64,000 nt of DNA from the NCBI RefSeq assembly GCF_041146875.1, contig NZ_JBFRXP010000004.1:62001-126000 (forward strand). Direction: 5' to 3'. The position numbers and the translations under genes are program-made. Source of the stretch: Igneacidithiobacillus sp041146875. GTDB taxonomy: Bacteria; Pseudomonadota; Gammaproteobacteria; Acidithiobacillales; Acidithiobacillaceae. The notes below the pieces were generated by a model. It was not told where the DNA came from, made no database searches, and was given only the letters and a program-made list of their open reading frames with translations. How positions within the stretch are numbered: position 1 is the stretch's first letter; each line of letters begins with the position of its first letter. Below, in pieces: positions 50,893-60,046 of the stretch.

Positions 50893-51720
50893 TCAAAGAT
50901 AACGCAGCGACAAATCCAGGCTCTGGACATTGCGGGTGATGCTCCCCACCGAGAGATAATCGACGCCGGTGGCGGCGACGGCGGCGACGCTGTCCAGGAA
51001 GATATTGCCGGAGGCCTCGAGGGGGACGTGGCCGGCAACCCGTTGCACGGCGCTACGCAAATGCTCTAGCGAGAAATTGTCGAGGAGCACCATGTCGGCG
51101 CCGGCGGCGACGGCTTCGTCGAGCTGCTCCAGGGTCTCGACTTCGACCTCGACGCGGGTGAGCACCGGCGCCAGGGCGCGGGCGCGAGCGATGGCCGGGG
51201 CGATGCCACCAATCGCAGCCAGATGATTTTCCTTGATGAGGATGCCATCAAAGAGTCCCAATCGGTGATTGTGCCCACCCCCGACGCGCACCGCGTATTT
51301 TTGCGCCAGACGCAGGCCGGGCAGGGTTTTGCGGGTATCCAATAGCCTGGTCTTGCTGCCCTGCATGCGTGTCACAAAAGCGCGGGTTTGCGTGGCCGTG
51401 GCGGACAGCAGTTGCAAAAAATTCAGTGCGCTGCGCTCGCCGCTCAGCAGTGCCGCCGCCGGGCCGCGGATGCTGCAAAGCTGTTGATCGGGGGCGATCT
51501 CGGCACCTTCCGCAGCTTGCCATTCCACTTGCAAGCGAGAACTGAGTTGGGCGAATGCGGCCTCAGCGTAGGCTTGGCCGCAGAGTACTCCGGCCTCCCG
51601 GCTGATGATCCGTGCCTCTAGCTCGCGCGCGGGATCAATGAGGGCCGCGCTCAAATCACCGCTGCCGAGGTCTTCTGCCAGGGCGTGCGCTACGGTTTCT
51701 GCTATGTCAGCTGGCAGCAT
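50893..51720 (-). CDS. nadC: Nicotinate-nucleotide pyrophosphorylase NadC
   Basis: A 275-residue quinolinate phosphoribosyltransferase making nicotinate mononucleotide from quinolinate and PRPP. Visible are ALAEDLGSGDLSAAL at the start, LLDTRKTLPGLRLAQKYAVRVGGGHNHR (about 130-157, with the active-site Arg/Lys/His), and VEVETLEQ and VDYLSVGSIT near the end. The ATG at 51720 overlaps the nhaA stop by 14 bases and gives the correct family N-terminus. Confidence 0.95.
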   Translation of the reverse strand: MLPADIAETVAHALAEDLGSGDLSAALIDPARELEARIISREAGVLCGQAYAEAAFAQLSSRLQVEWQAAEGAEIAPDQQLCSIRGPAAALLSGERSALNFLQLLSATATQTRAFVTRMQGSKTRLLDTRKTLPGLRLAQKYAVRVGGGHNHRLGLFDGILIKENHLAAIGGIAPAIARARALAPVLTRVEVEVETLEQLDEAVAAGADMVLLDNFSLEHLRSAVQRVAGHVPLEASGNIFLDSVAAVAATGVDYLSVGSITRNVQSLDLSLRYL

Positions 51721-53086
51721 GTCCTTTCCTCTCACTTGCCATCCACAGCCACACAAGGCCAATGATGCCAGCGAGCAGGGAGGCAACCAAGATACCGACC
51801 TTGGCCTCTTCCCGCAGCTCCGCCTGGCTAAAGGCCAACTGGCTGATGAATAGCGACATGGTAAAGCCGATACCGCCCAGCCAGGCGGCACCGAGTAAGT
51901 GACGCCAGGCGACGCCTTGGGGGAGCTTGGCGATGCGCAGACGAATTGCTAGCCAACTGGCTAGACTGATACCCAAAAATTTGCCGAGTACCAGACCCAG
52001 GACGATGCCCAGGGTCACCGAACTCCAGAGCATTTCGCCACTGATCTGGGAAAAGTCCACGCCGGCATTGGCTAAGGCGAAGATGGGCAGCACGCCAAAG
52101 GTTACCCAGGGACCAATGCTGTGCTCTAGGCGCTGCTGTGGCGAGATCATTTCGCGACTGTGATGCCGCAGTTCCTCGGCGAGATGACTGAGCTTGGGAT
52201 TAACCAAGGGATCGAAAGTCTTTTCGCTGGCTAAAAGTTCAGTCAGGTTTTGTTCTTGTTCTTCCAGGGTGCTGCGCAGCTGCGCCGGGCTTACGCAACC
52301 GCGTGCCGGCAGGGTCATGGCCAACAGAATCCCGGCCACGGCAGCATGTACCCCGGAAACCAGCAAGAAATACCAGAGCAATATACCTAGCAAGATATAG
52401 GGCAGGGGGCGGCGAATGCCGCCCTGATTGAGCAGCACCAACAGGATGAAAACGGCGCCCGCCGACGCTAATGCCCACCAGTCAATGTGGGCGGTATAAA
52501 AAACGGCAATGACAAGCACCGCGCCGAGGTCATCGGCAATGGCTAGCGCAGTCAGAAAAATGATGAGATTGCGTGGCACGCGCCAGGCGAGAAGCACCAA
52601 AATGCCGATGGCAAAGGCGATATCCGTGGCCATGGGGATGCCCCAACCAGCGTGGGCTTCGCCTATGCCATTGAGCGCCGAGTAGAGCAACGCGGGCACC
52701 AGCATTCCGCCAATGGCAGCGACAATGGGCAGGATCGCATCGCTGAACTTTGCCAACTCGCCAACCAAAAGTTCCCGCTTGAGCTCCAGCCCAACGACAA
52801 AGAAAAAAATGGCCATCAGGGCGTCGTTGACCCAGTCCTGCAAATCATGATCCAAGCTCCAGCCTGCAAAGTGCAGGCTAAAGTGCTGGTGCCAGAAATG
52901 CTGATAGGCATCGTGCAAGGCAGAGTTGCTCAAGATCAAGGTCAAGACGGTGACGCCGATGAGCACCAATCCCCCAGCTGTCGCCCGGCGAAGGAATTGC
53001 TCGAACGGCGACAGTACCTTGCCGAATAGGATTTCGAGGGGGTAGAGGCGCTCCTGCGGGAAGCGTGATGGATTCTCAGGTTCCAC
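51707..53086 (-). CDS. nhaA: Na+/H+ antiporter NhaA
   Basis: A 459-residue antiporter with about 12 spans. Key regions are NDALMAIFFFVVGLELKREL (about 87-106), AMTLPARG and the ion-binding aspartates in IPMATDIAFAIGIL and LTALAIADDLGAVLVIAVFYT. Cytoplasmic ends are longer than E. coli NhaA (388 residues): there is a 35-residue N-terminal tail, and an insertion EEQEQNLTELLASEKTFDPL near 280. NhaA exports sodium with inward proton movement, normally for alkaline or salt stress. In an acidophile it may serve sodium homeostasis. Confidence 0.92.
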   Translation of the reverse strand: MEPENPSRFPQERLYPLEILFGKVLSPFEQFLRRATAGGLVLIGVTVLTLILSNSALHDAYQHFWHQHFSLHFAGWSLDHDLQDWVNDALMAIFFFVVGLELKRELLVGELAKFSDAILPIVAAIGGMLVPALLYSALNGIGEAHAGWGIPMATDIAFAIGILVLLAWRVPRNLIIFLTALAIADDLGAVLVIAVFYTAHIDWWALASAGAVFILLVLLNQGGIRRPLPYILLGILLWYFLLVSGVHAAVAGILLAMTLPARGCVSPAQLRSTLEEQEQNLTELLASEKTFDPLVNPKLSHLAEELRHHSREMISPQQRLEHSIGPWVTFGVLPIFALANAGVDFSQISGEMLWSSVTLGIVLGLVLGKFLGISLASWLAIRLRIAKLPQGVAWRHLLGAAWLGGIGFTMSLFISQLAFSQAELREEAKVGILVASLLAGIIGLVWLWMASERKGHAAS

Positions 53087-53107
53087 AGACGAACTCTGCC
53101 AGCCTGT

Positions 53108-55927
53108 CTAGCGCAGGGCATCCAGACGCCGGCGCTGCTCGGCTAACTCTTGCAGCGCGTTAGTCAGTTCCTGCACGCGTGCTTCCTCCTTGGCGACGAC
53201 CTCGGCAGGTGCGCGCTCGCGAAAGCTGGGCTGCGCCAGGCGCTTTTGTACCTTGTCCTGCTCGCCTTGGAGGCGCGCCTCTTCCTTGCTGAGGCGTTGG
53301 TACTCGGCATCAACGTCGATAAGGCCGGCCAGCGGCACCAAAATGCGCAATTCCCCCAGCAGTTGCAGGGCTGCGGGTGGGCCCTCAGCTTTCGCCGCCA
53401 ACCACTCTACCTCGCCCATCCGCGCCAGGCTGCGCAGCCAGACCGAGAGGCGCTCCAGACGCTCCCGGTCGCTGTCTTTGCCCCCCTGCAAGAGCACGGG
53501 CAGCTCGCGGCTGGGGGCGATATCCATCTCGCCACGAACAGAACGTAGGGCGCCCACGAAAGCCATCAGCCAAGCGAGGTCAGCATCGGCTTCCTGATCG
53601 ACGCGTTGCAGGTCGGCTACCGGATAGGCCGTCAGCGCAATGGTTTTACCCTCTTTACCGAGTCGCTCGGCCACGCGCTGCCAAAGAGTCTCGGTGAGGA
53701 AGGGCATAAACGGATGCGCCAAACGCAAAGCCGCTTCTAGGACCGCCAGCAGGGTATAGCGGCTGCCGCGGATTTCCGCCGCAGAAAAGCTAGATTCCGG
53801 GCGCAACACGGTCTTGCTGAGTTCGATGTACCAGTCGCAGTAGTCGTTCCAGAAAAACTGATAGAGGGCATGGGCGGCGTCGGCAAAGCGATATTGCTCA
53901 ATGGCATCATTGACGCTCGCCTCCGCTTCTTGCAGCCGGCCAATGATCCAGCGCTCCGGCGGCAACAACTCACGCGCGCCGTGCAGATCGGCATCTTCGG
54001 GGATTTGCATCAGGGCAAAACGGGCGGCATTCCAGATCTTGTTGCAGAAGTTGCGGTTGCCTTCCACGCGCTTCAAATCAAAGCGCAAGTCGCGTCCTTG
54101 GGTGGCAATGCTGGCAAAGCTGAAGCGCAGGGCATCGGTACCGAAGGCAGGGATACCGTTGGGGAAGTCCTTGCGCGTCGCCTTGGTGATCTTCTCCGCC
54201 ATCTGCGGTTGCATCAGCCCCTGGGTGCGTTTGGCGACCAGCGCCTCGCCATCGATGCCGTCGATAAGATCTATGGGATCAAGGACGTTGCCCTTGGACT
54301 TGCTCATTTTCTGCCCCTCGCCATCGAGGATCAGGCCATGCACATAGACCTCGCGGAAAGGTACTTGCCCGGTAAAGTGCTGCCCCATCATGATCATCCG
54401 GGCGACCCAGAAAAAGATGATGTCGAAGCCGGTGACCAGGACGGAGGTGGGATAAAACTCGCGCAGATCTGGCGTCTGCTCTGGCCAGCCGAGGGTGGTG
54501 AAGGGCCACAGGGCCGAACTGAACCAGGTGTCCAGCACGTCAGCATCACGCTCCAAAACCACGGGCATGCCATAGTGCGCGGCGGCGGCGTGCTGTGCTT
54601 CTTCCTCCGTCCGGGTGACGAAAATATTGCCATCCGGGCCATACCAGGCGGGGATCTGATGCCCCCACCAGAGCTGCCGGGAGATGCACCAGTCCTCAAT
54701 GCGCTCCATCCAGTCGTAGTAGGTGCGCGTCCAGTTTTCCGGTACAAAGCGAATCTTGCCCGCGCGCACAACCTCGGTGGCAGCCTCGGCCAATGGTCCT
54801 ACGCGCACATACCACTGGTCGGTCAGGTACGGTTCGATAACGGCTTGGGAGCGATCCCCACGCGGGATCATTAGGCGATGCTCATCCGTCTGTACCAGGC
54901 TGCCTTCGACCTCCAGCAGAGCCAGAAGACGCTTGCGCGAGGCATAGCGATCCAAGCCACGCAGCTCTTCTGGGATCTGCGTGTCGCCGATACTGCCGCT
55001 CACCACCTCGATTTCGTCACGAATGCGCGCATCAGAGGTGAAGATGTTTAGCAGCGGCAGGTGGTGCCGTTGTCCGACCTGATAGTCATTGAAATCATGG
55101 GCCGGGGTGATCTTTACACAGCCGGAGCCGAATTCCACCTCGACATAGTCGTCGGCAATGATGGGGATTTCCCGACCCGTAATGGGCAGGCGTAGAGTCT
55201 TGCCGATCAGTGCCTGGTAGCGCTCATCTTCTGGATGTACGGCTACCGCCACATCGCCGAGCAGGGTCTCGGGACGGGTAGTGGCGACAACTAGACTGCC
55301 GGAGCCGTCAGTCAGGGTGTAGCGAATGTGCCAGAGCTTGCCCCCTTCCTCGCTGCTGACCACTTCTAGGTCGGAGACGGCGGTTTGCAGCACCGGATCC
55401 CAATTGACCAAGCGCTTACCGCGGTAGATCAGGCCTTCCTCGTGCAGGCGCACGAAAACCTCAGTGACGGCATGGGAAAGCCCCTCGTCGAGGGTGAAGC
55501 GCTCCCGCGACCAGTCACAGGAGGCGCCTAAGCGGCGCATCTGGCGGCTGATATGTCCTCCGGATTCTTCCTTCCACTGCCAGACCTTTTCCAGAAAGGC
55601 GCTACGCCCAAGTTGGTGACGCTTCTCGCCTTGTGCCTCCAGCCGACGCTCCACCAGCATTTGTGTGGCGATACCCGCATGATCAGTGCCGGGCTGCCAG
55701 AGAGTCTGTTTGCCCTGCATCCGCGCCCGGCGGGTGAGGATGTCCATGAGGGTATCCTGAAAGGCATGCCCCATGTGCAAGGTACCGGTTACGTTCGGCG
55801 GTGGCAGCATGATGCAGTAGGTGCTGTTTCCCCCTTGCGGATGAAAGACCCTCTGGTCCTCCCACAACTGGTAACAAGCGCTTTCTATTTCGGCCGGCGC
55901 AAAAGGGCGGTCGAGGGAGTCAGTCAT
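53108..55927 (-). CDS. valS: Valyl-tRNA synthetase ValS
   Basis: A 939-residue class Ia synthetase charging tRNA-Val. HIGH-type motif PPPNVTGTLHMGH is at about 41-53 and KMSKSKGN at about 540. The CP1 editing domain is large and intact, and a C-terminal coiled coil (ARLQGEQDKVQKRLAQ) is present. The ATG at 55927 follows AAGGAAG; an ATG 39 bases upstream is less likely. It follows holC and an acidic protein, the order pepA-holC-(x)-valS being conserved in many gammaproteobacteria. Confidence 0.96.
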   Translation of the reverse strand: MTDSLDRPFAPAEIESACYQLWEDQRVFHPQGGNSTYCIMLPPPNVTGTLHMGHAFQDTLMDILTRRARMQGKQTLWQPGTDHAGIATQMLVERRLEAQGEKRHQLGRSAFLEKVWQWKEESGGHISRQMRRLGASCDWSRERFTLDEGLSHAVTEVFVRLHEEGLIYRGKRLVNWDPVLQTAVSDLEVVSSEEGGKLWHIRYTLTDGSGSLVVATTRPETLLGDVAVAVHPEDERYQALIGKTLRLPITGREIPIIADDYVEVEFGSGCVKITPAHDFNDYQVGQRHHLPLLNIFTSDARIRDEIEVVSGSIGDTQIPEELRGLDRYASRKRLLALLEVEGSLVQTDEHRLMIPRGDRSQAVIEPYLTDQWYVRVGPLAEAATEVVRAGKIRFVPENWTRTYYDWMERIEDWCISRQLWWGHQIPAWYGPDGNIFVTRTEEEAQHAAAAHYGMPVVLERDADVLDTWFSSALWPFTTLGWPEQTPDLREFYPTSVLVTGFDIIFFWVARMIMMGQHFTGQVPFREVYVHGLILDGEGQKMSKSKGNVLDPIDLIDGIDGEALVAKRTQGLMQPQMAEKITKATRKDFPNGIPAFGTDALRFSFASIATQGRDLRFDLKRVEGNRNFCNKIWNAARFALMQIPEDADLHGARELLPPERWIIGRLQEAEASVNDAIEQYRFADAAHALYQFFWNDYCDWYIELSKTVLRPESSFSAAEIRGSRYTLLAVLEAALRLAHPFMPFLTETLWQRVAERLGKEGKTIALTAYPVADLQRVDQEADADLAWLMAFVGALRSVRGEMDIAPSRELPVLLQGGKDSDRERLERLSVWLRSLARMGEVEWLAAKAEGPPAALQLLGELRILVPLAGLIDVDAEYQRLSKEEARLQGEQDKVQKRLAQPSFRERAPAEVVAKEEARVQELTNALQELAEQRRRLDALR

Positions 55928-55937
55928 TGGGACTTCC

Positions 55938-56861
55938 TTACGAATTTGATGGTTGACGGGCATCATCGGCGAGGCCTGGAGTCAGTGCTTCATCCAGCCC
56001 CTCATGTAGAACTCGTTGTAGGATTTCCGGTAATACGGTCTGAATTTCTCGTGATACCGTTTCGCGCAGGCGAATGCCTTCCAGCGCAAGGCTACGCATT
56101 ACCGCCAAGCTCACCTGCTCTTTCCAGGTTTTTTGCAAGTGTTGAGTGATTTTCTCTTCTAGTTCTGCGAGTACCCGGCGTTCGACCTCATGGAATAGAA
56201 GTGTTTCGAATTGACGGAGAAAGTCGCCATCAAAGATCGACGGGCTTGGACTACTGGCGTCGTCATTCGCCACGCTCTCCCCTCGTGTTTCCTGCGCCGG
56301 TTCCGCGGCTTCGCTGAGAGGGGTGCTGGCAAGCTCGCTCGGTGCGACAGCAGTAATATCGTGATTTTCTATGGATACATGTTCTTCGGAGCTCGTAGCC
56401 GCAGGTTGTAAGTCCTTTAGCGCCGAGTTTTCTTCGGCTGGGGGAGTAGAGGCGGGCACTTCCACCGCTGGCTCGGTAATGGGGCTCGATTGGACCGGCT
56501 CCTCTTCTGGTATCTGGCTTGCCGTTGCTTCTTCTGCGGGATAATGGAAGGACAGCTTGCGAATTCTTTCGAGAGCCTTGGCCAGCTCTGTTTCCTCCAT
56601 ACTTTCCTCAGCCTCTGTCGGGCTGATCTCGCTGGTGGGTGTGGCATGCAGCGAGTCTGGCTGGGCTGCAAGCGCAGCCGGCGTTTCTTCCGTGGCGTCT
56701 ACCTCTTCTTCGTACGCAGTTTTTTCTGTTTTCTGCATCGTGCGTCGCCAGAGGGGCGGAGGTAAGCCCTCGCGAACGAGATCTTGTAACAATAATGGCT
56801 CGGTCCCTGCGGGAAACTCTTCTTCGTCCAATATCGGTTCGCGACGATCATGTACGGTCAT
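55938..56861 (-). CDS. Acidic low-complexity protein between holC and valS
   Basis: A 307-residue protein, not recognised. Residues 1-200 are rich in Glu, Ala, Thr and Pro and are probably unstructured. Residues 215-300 form amphipathic helices (FLRQFETLLFHEVERRVL, EEKITQHLQKTWKEQV), which could pair into a coiled coil. There is no signal or membrane segment. It lies between the polymerase chi subunit and valS in the same operon with 12- and 10-base gaps, so it is likely a real and expressed gene. Confidence 0.72.
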   Translation of the reverse strand: MTVHDRREPILDEEEFPAGTEPLLLQDLVREGLPPPLWRRTMQKTEKTAYEEEVDATEETPAALAAQPDSLHATPTSEISPTEAEESMEETELAKALERIRKLSFHYPAEEATASQIPEEEPVQSSPITEPAVEVPASTPPAEENSALKDLQPAATSSEEHVSIENHDITAVAPSELASTPLSEAAEPAQETRGESVANDDASSPSPSIFDGDFLRQFETLLFHEVERRVLAELEEKITQHLQKTWKEQVSLAVMRSLALEGIRLRETVSREIQTVLPEILQRVLHEGLDEALTPGLADDARQPSNS

Positions 56862-56873
56862 GCATTTTCTCCC

Positions 56874-57305
56874 TCAAATTTCCAGTGAGAACAACTGGAT
56901 ACTGAACCCTGCTCGTTTGCATTGACGATAACGCTCGCGAGCTGGCTCGCGCTCCCCTTCGGCAGAAGGAATAAAGTCGATGAGACGACCTGTGCTGTCA
57001 AGTGTTGGGAGCTCATTCGGCCATTCGATGAGTATCAAGGCACGGGCGTCCGCACGTCTCTGCCGAGGATCATGGAATAGATACACGGGCTCATTGGCGA
57101 CTTGCCCGTGGGGCAGGAACGTTCCCGCATGGAAGGTCCAGAGCAGGTCGTCATAGGCGCCTACTACCTCTGCATCCGCTGCCAGTACGTCTACCTTTCC
57201 CAGCACTTGCCAGGCCTTTGCGATGACCCGACAGATGGCACGTCGACTTTCTAGCACGGTCAGCGGAACGGCTGGAAGTTGGTAGAAATTGGCCGTGCCG
57301 GACAT
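56874..57305 (-). CDS. holC: DNA polymerase III chi subunit HolC
   Basis: A 143-residue accessory subunit linking the clamp loader to single-strand-binding protein. Visible are ANFYQLPAVPLTVLESRRAICRVIAKAW at the start, LLWTFHAGTFLPHGQ (about 52-66) and a C-terminal PARERYRQCKRAG. It belongs to the conserved string pepA-holC-valS; starts and stops are 9-12 bases apart, so it is cotranscribed. Confidence 0.88.
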   Translation of the reverse strand: MSGTANFYQLPAVPLTVLESRRAICRVIAKAWQVLGKVDVLAADAEVVGAYDDLLWTFHAGTFLPHGQVANEPVYLFHDPRQRRADARALILIEWPNELPTLDSTGRLIDFIPSAEGEREPARERYRQCKRAGFSIQLFSLEI

Positions 57306-57314
57306 CGACAGGTT

Positions 57315-58817
57315 TCAATCTGCCTTGGCGCGTTGGCGCAAGAAATGCACCAACAAGGGAACCGGACGCCCGGTTGCCCCTTTGTGCTCGCCGCTTTGCC
57401 AGGCCACGCCAGCAATGTCCAGGTGTGCCCAGCGGTACTCTTCGGTAAAGCGTGACAGGAAACAGGCGGCGGTGATGGTGCCTGCTGGACGCCCACCCAC
57501 GTTGCTCAAGTCAGCAAAGGGGCTCTTGAGCTGTTCCTGATATTCCTCAAAGAGGGGCAGCTCCCAGGCACGATCCTGACTGCTTCGTCCGGCATGCAGC
57601 AATTCCATTACCAAGCCCTCGTGATTGCCAAGCACCGCTGCTGTCTGGTGCCCAAGCGCTATGATGCAGGCGCCGGTAAGGGTGGCCATGTCGATGACGA
57701 CGTCGGGGTTGAAACGCTTGGCGTAGCTGAGCGCATCGGCAAGGATGAGGCGACCTTCGGCATCGGTATTGATGATTTCGACGGTAAGACCAGCCATGCT
57801 GCGATGGATGTCGCCAGGTTTAGTGGCTTGGCCATCGGGCAGGTTTTCCGACGCCGGCACGATGGCGGTAACATTGAGAGGCAAAGCGAGGTCCGCCGCC
57901 GCCTGGATGGCGGCGAGGGCAGCGGCGCCACCACACATGTCATATTTCATTTCGTCCATTTTGTCGGCGGGTTTCAGGGAGATACCGCCGGCATCGAAAG
58001 TGAGACCCTTGCCCACGAGAACGATAGGAGCGGCATCCGCCGCGCCGCCGCGGTAGTGTAAGACGATCAACCGAGGTTCCTGCCGTGATCCCTGGGCAAC
58101 ACCCAGCAGGAGATGCATGCCGAGTTCTTCCATTTCTGTCGGCCCGAGAATCTCCGTTTCGATTCCGCGCGCCTGCGCCATCTGGGTGGCCTGTTCTGCC
58201 AGCCAGCTTGGGGTGCAGATGTTGCCGGGTTGATTGGCGAGATCCCGGGCCCAATCGCTGGCGCGCGAAATAGCGATTGCGGAGGATAAGGCCTGCTGCA
58301 TTTCCGCCTCCGCTTCGGCCGCGAGCTTCTCGTGGACGAGGACGTTGATTTTCTCCAGGCTATGCCGCGGGTGTTTGGCAGGCTCTTTGTGTTGGTCAAA
58401 TCGATACTGTGCATCCAGGATGCCGCGCAACCAGAGCTCCGTCGCTGCCGCAGAACTACGATGCGCAACGGCGACGTCCGCCAAGGCAAGATGCAGGTTC
58501 GTCAATTGGGCTCGGGCGACGGTTTGCCCAAGCGCGCGCGCGGCCTTCTGCAGTTTGCCCTCGGCGAGTTTTTCACCTGCCCCGACACCGACCAGCAGCA
58601 AGCGCTCGGCGGCCAGGCCGGGTACAGCATAAAGAAGCTGACATTGTCCCGGCTCCGCCGTAAAATCGCCATGGGCGAGGAATCGGCTGAGGAAGCCGTC
58701 GCTGAGTTCATCAATTTTTTTGGCGTTCGCGGGCAGCCGGCCTTTTTCGTGACAGGCAAGCACCAAGCAAGCGCATGGCTCCGATAGGGTGACGTTCTGC
58801 TGCAAAGAGATTTCCAC
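57315..58817 (-). CDS. pepA: Leucyl aminopeptidase PepA
   Basis: A 500-residue M17 family dizinc aminopeptidase. It carries VGKGLTFDAGGISLKPADKM (about 249-268), the signature NTDAEGRLILADAL (about 330) and GACIIALGHQTAAVLGN. A GTG start at 58817 with CTGGAGG 6 bases before it gives the usual VEISL-type N-terminus and E. coli-like length. It is first of the pepA-holC-valS operon and divergent from lptF with 86 bases between. In E. coli PepA also binds DNA in Xer recombination; that role is not inferred here. Confidence 0.95.
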   Translation of the reverse strand: MEISLQQNVTLSEPCACLVLACHEKGRLPANAKKIDELSDGFLSRFLAHGDFTAEPGQCQLLYAVPGLAAERLLLVGVGAGEKLAEGKLQKAARALGQTVARAQLTNLHLALADVAVAHRSSAAATELWLRGILDAQYRFDQHKEPAKHPRHSLEKINVLVHEKLAAEAEAEMQQALSSAIAISRASDWARDLANQPGNICTPSWLAEQATQMAQARGIETEILGPTEMEELGMHLLLGVAQGSRQEPRLIVLHYRGGAADAAPIVLVGKGLTFDAGGISLKPADKMDEMKYDMCGGAAALAAIQAAADLALPLNVTAIVPASENLPDGQATKPGDIHRSMAGLTVEIINTDAEGRLILADALSYAKRFNPDVVIDMATLTGACIIALGHQTAAVLGNHEGLVMELLHAGRSSQDRAWELPLFEEYQEQLKSPFADLSNVGGRPAGTITAACFLSRFTEEYRWAHLDIAGVAWQSGEHKGATGRPVPLLVHFLRQRAKAD

Positions 58818-58903
58818 GGTCTGCCTCCAGTTACTACACGATTCGATAATCCCTGTAGGGTACACCAGGGATATGCCTACAGGCCAACGCAACGAGGATG
58901 ATC

Positions 58904-60046
58904 ATGACATTGCTGAGGCCTTTCCTGTGGCCGCGTGAGCGGATAACTGCACACATTCTGCGCTCGGTGTTGAGCTATTTCGTTATTGCTTGTGCGGTGG
59001 TGTTGGCATTGTTGGCGATTGGTCAATTGAGCCAGATCCTGCAACAAGTGGCCTCGGGGCAGCTCCCGCTGCATGTGGTCTTGCAGTTGCTAGGTCTGAG
59101 TATCCCCACTCTTTTAGTAACTGTTTTGCCTCTGGCACTCTTTTTCGCCGTCTATCTAGTCTTTGCCAATCTCTACCGCCATAACGAGATGATGGCCATC
59201 CATGGCGCCGGTATTGGTTTGCGGAAGTTATTCCTGGGATTGCTGCCAAGTGTTTTTATCCTCGTTCTTCTGGAAGCGGGGCTTGCCCTATGGTGGGCGC
59301 CCGCGTCACAACAGCATTTGCAGGATGAGAGTGCGCGCCTCGCTGCCGCTGCCGCACAAGCGCTGATTCAGCCCGGTAGTTTTGCCCATATCCCCGACGG
59401 GCGGGTGATCTACGTGGGGCAGGGAGCCGGCGCCAAAGATCGTTATCACGAAATCTTTATCGACCTTTCGCGCACCGGCGCCCCAGATTATGCAACGGCG
59501 GCCTTTGGCGAGATCCAAATTGACAAAAAGGCCGGCGTTTCGTTGCTGCTTATTGATGGCCAGCGCTATCTCGGTCAACCTGGGCAAGCTGGATACAAAA
59601 TTTGGAGCTTTGCCCGCTACCGCGTGGACTTAGCGGCTCCGCAGCAGGGAGGGATTGCGACTTCCTGGAGCGCAATGTCTTTACCGCAGTTGTTCGCGCG
59701 GCTCGGGCCGCCGAATGAACACGCGCATGCCCTGGCGGAGCTGGAGTGGCGTGCTTTCTGGCCGTTGTTCATTCCTATTGTTGTACTCTTGGCCATCCCG
59801 CTTGCCTACGCCGAGCCGCGCCGTCCGGGGCGGGCCGGAGGGGTCCTGATTGGGATCTTGCTGCTTTTGGGTGCGAACAATCTCTTGGTGGCCTTGAAAG
59901 AGAACCTGATTCAAGAAAAGATCCTGCCGGTGCCGGGGCTGTTCTGGACCTGGATCTTGTTGGCAGTTTTGGCTTTCTATTTGTTTTACCGGCGACAGGC
60001 CGATTTGCCGATTCTTCCTACCTGGATGCGCGGGGTGTTGCCATGA
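58904..60046 (+). CDS. lptF: LPS export ABC transporter permease LptF
   Basis: A 380-residue inner membrane permease with six spans and a large periplasmic beta-jellyroll (about 105-270). With LptG and LptB it lifts lipopolysaccharide out of the inner membrane. The ATG at 58904 has GAGG 6 bases before it; the ATG at 58898 is too near. Its end overlaps lptG by 4 bases (ATGA). Confidence 0.92.
   Translation: MTLLRPFLWPRERITAHILRSVLSYFVIACAVVLALLAIGQLSQILQQVASGQLPLHVVLQLLGLSIPTLLVTVLPLALFFAVYLVFANLYRHNEMMAIHGAGIGLRKLFLGLLPSVFILVLLEAGLALWWAPASQQHLQDESARLAAAAAQALIQPGSFAHIPDGRVIYVGQGAGAKDRYHEIFIDLSRTGAPDYATAAFGEIQIDKKAGVSLLLIDGQRYLGQPGQAGYKIWSFARYRVDLAAPQQGGIATSWSAMSLPQLFARLGPPNEHAHALAELEWRAFWPLFIPIVVLLAIPLAYAEPRRPGRAGGVLIGILLLLGANNLLVALKENLIQEKILPVPGLFWTWILLAVLAFYLFYRRQADLPILPTWMRGVLP

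Noticed and set aside
49767..50896. SoxY or SoxZ hidden as small frames upstream of soxB
   Set aside because: Both strands were read; only DUF302 and HiPIP are present, and no GGCGG-type C-terminus of SoxY appears.
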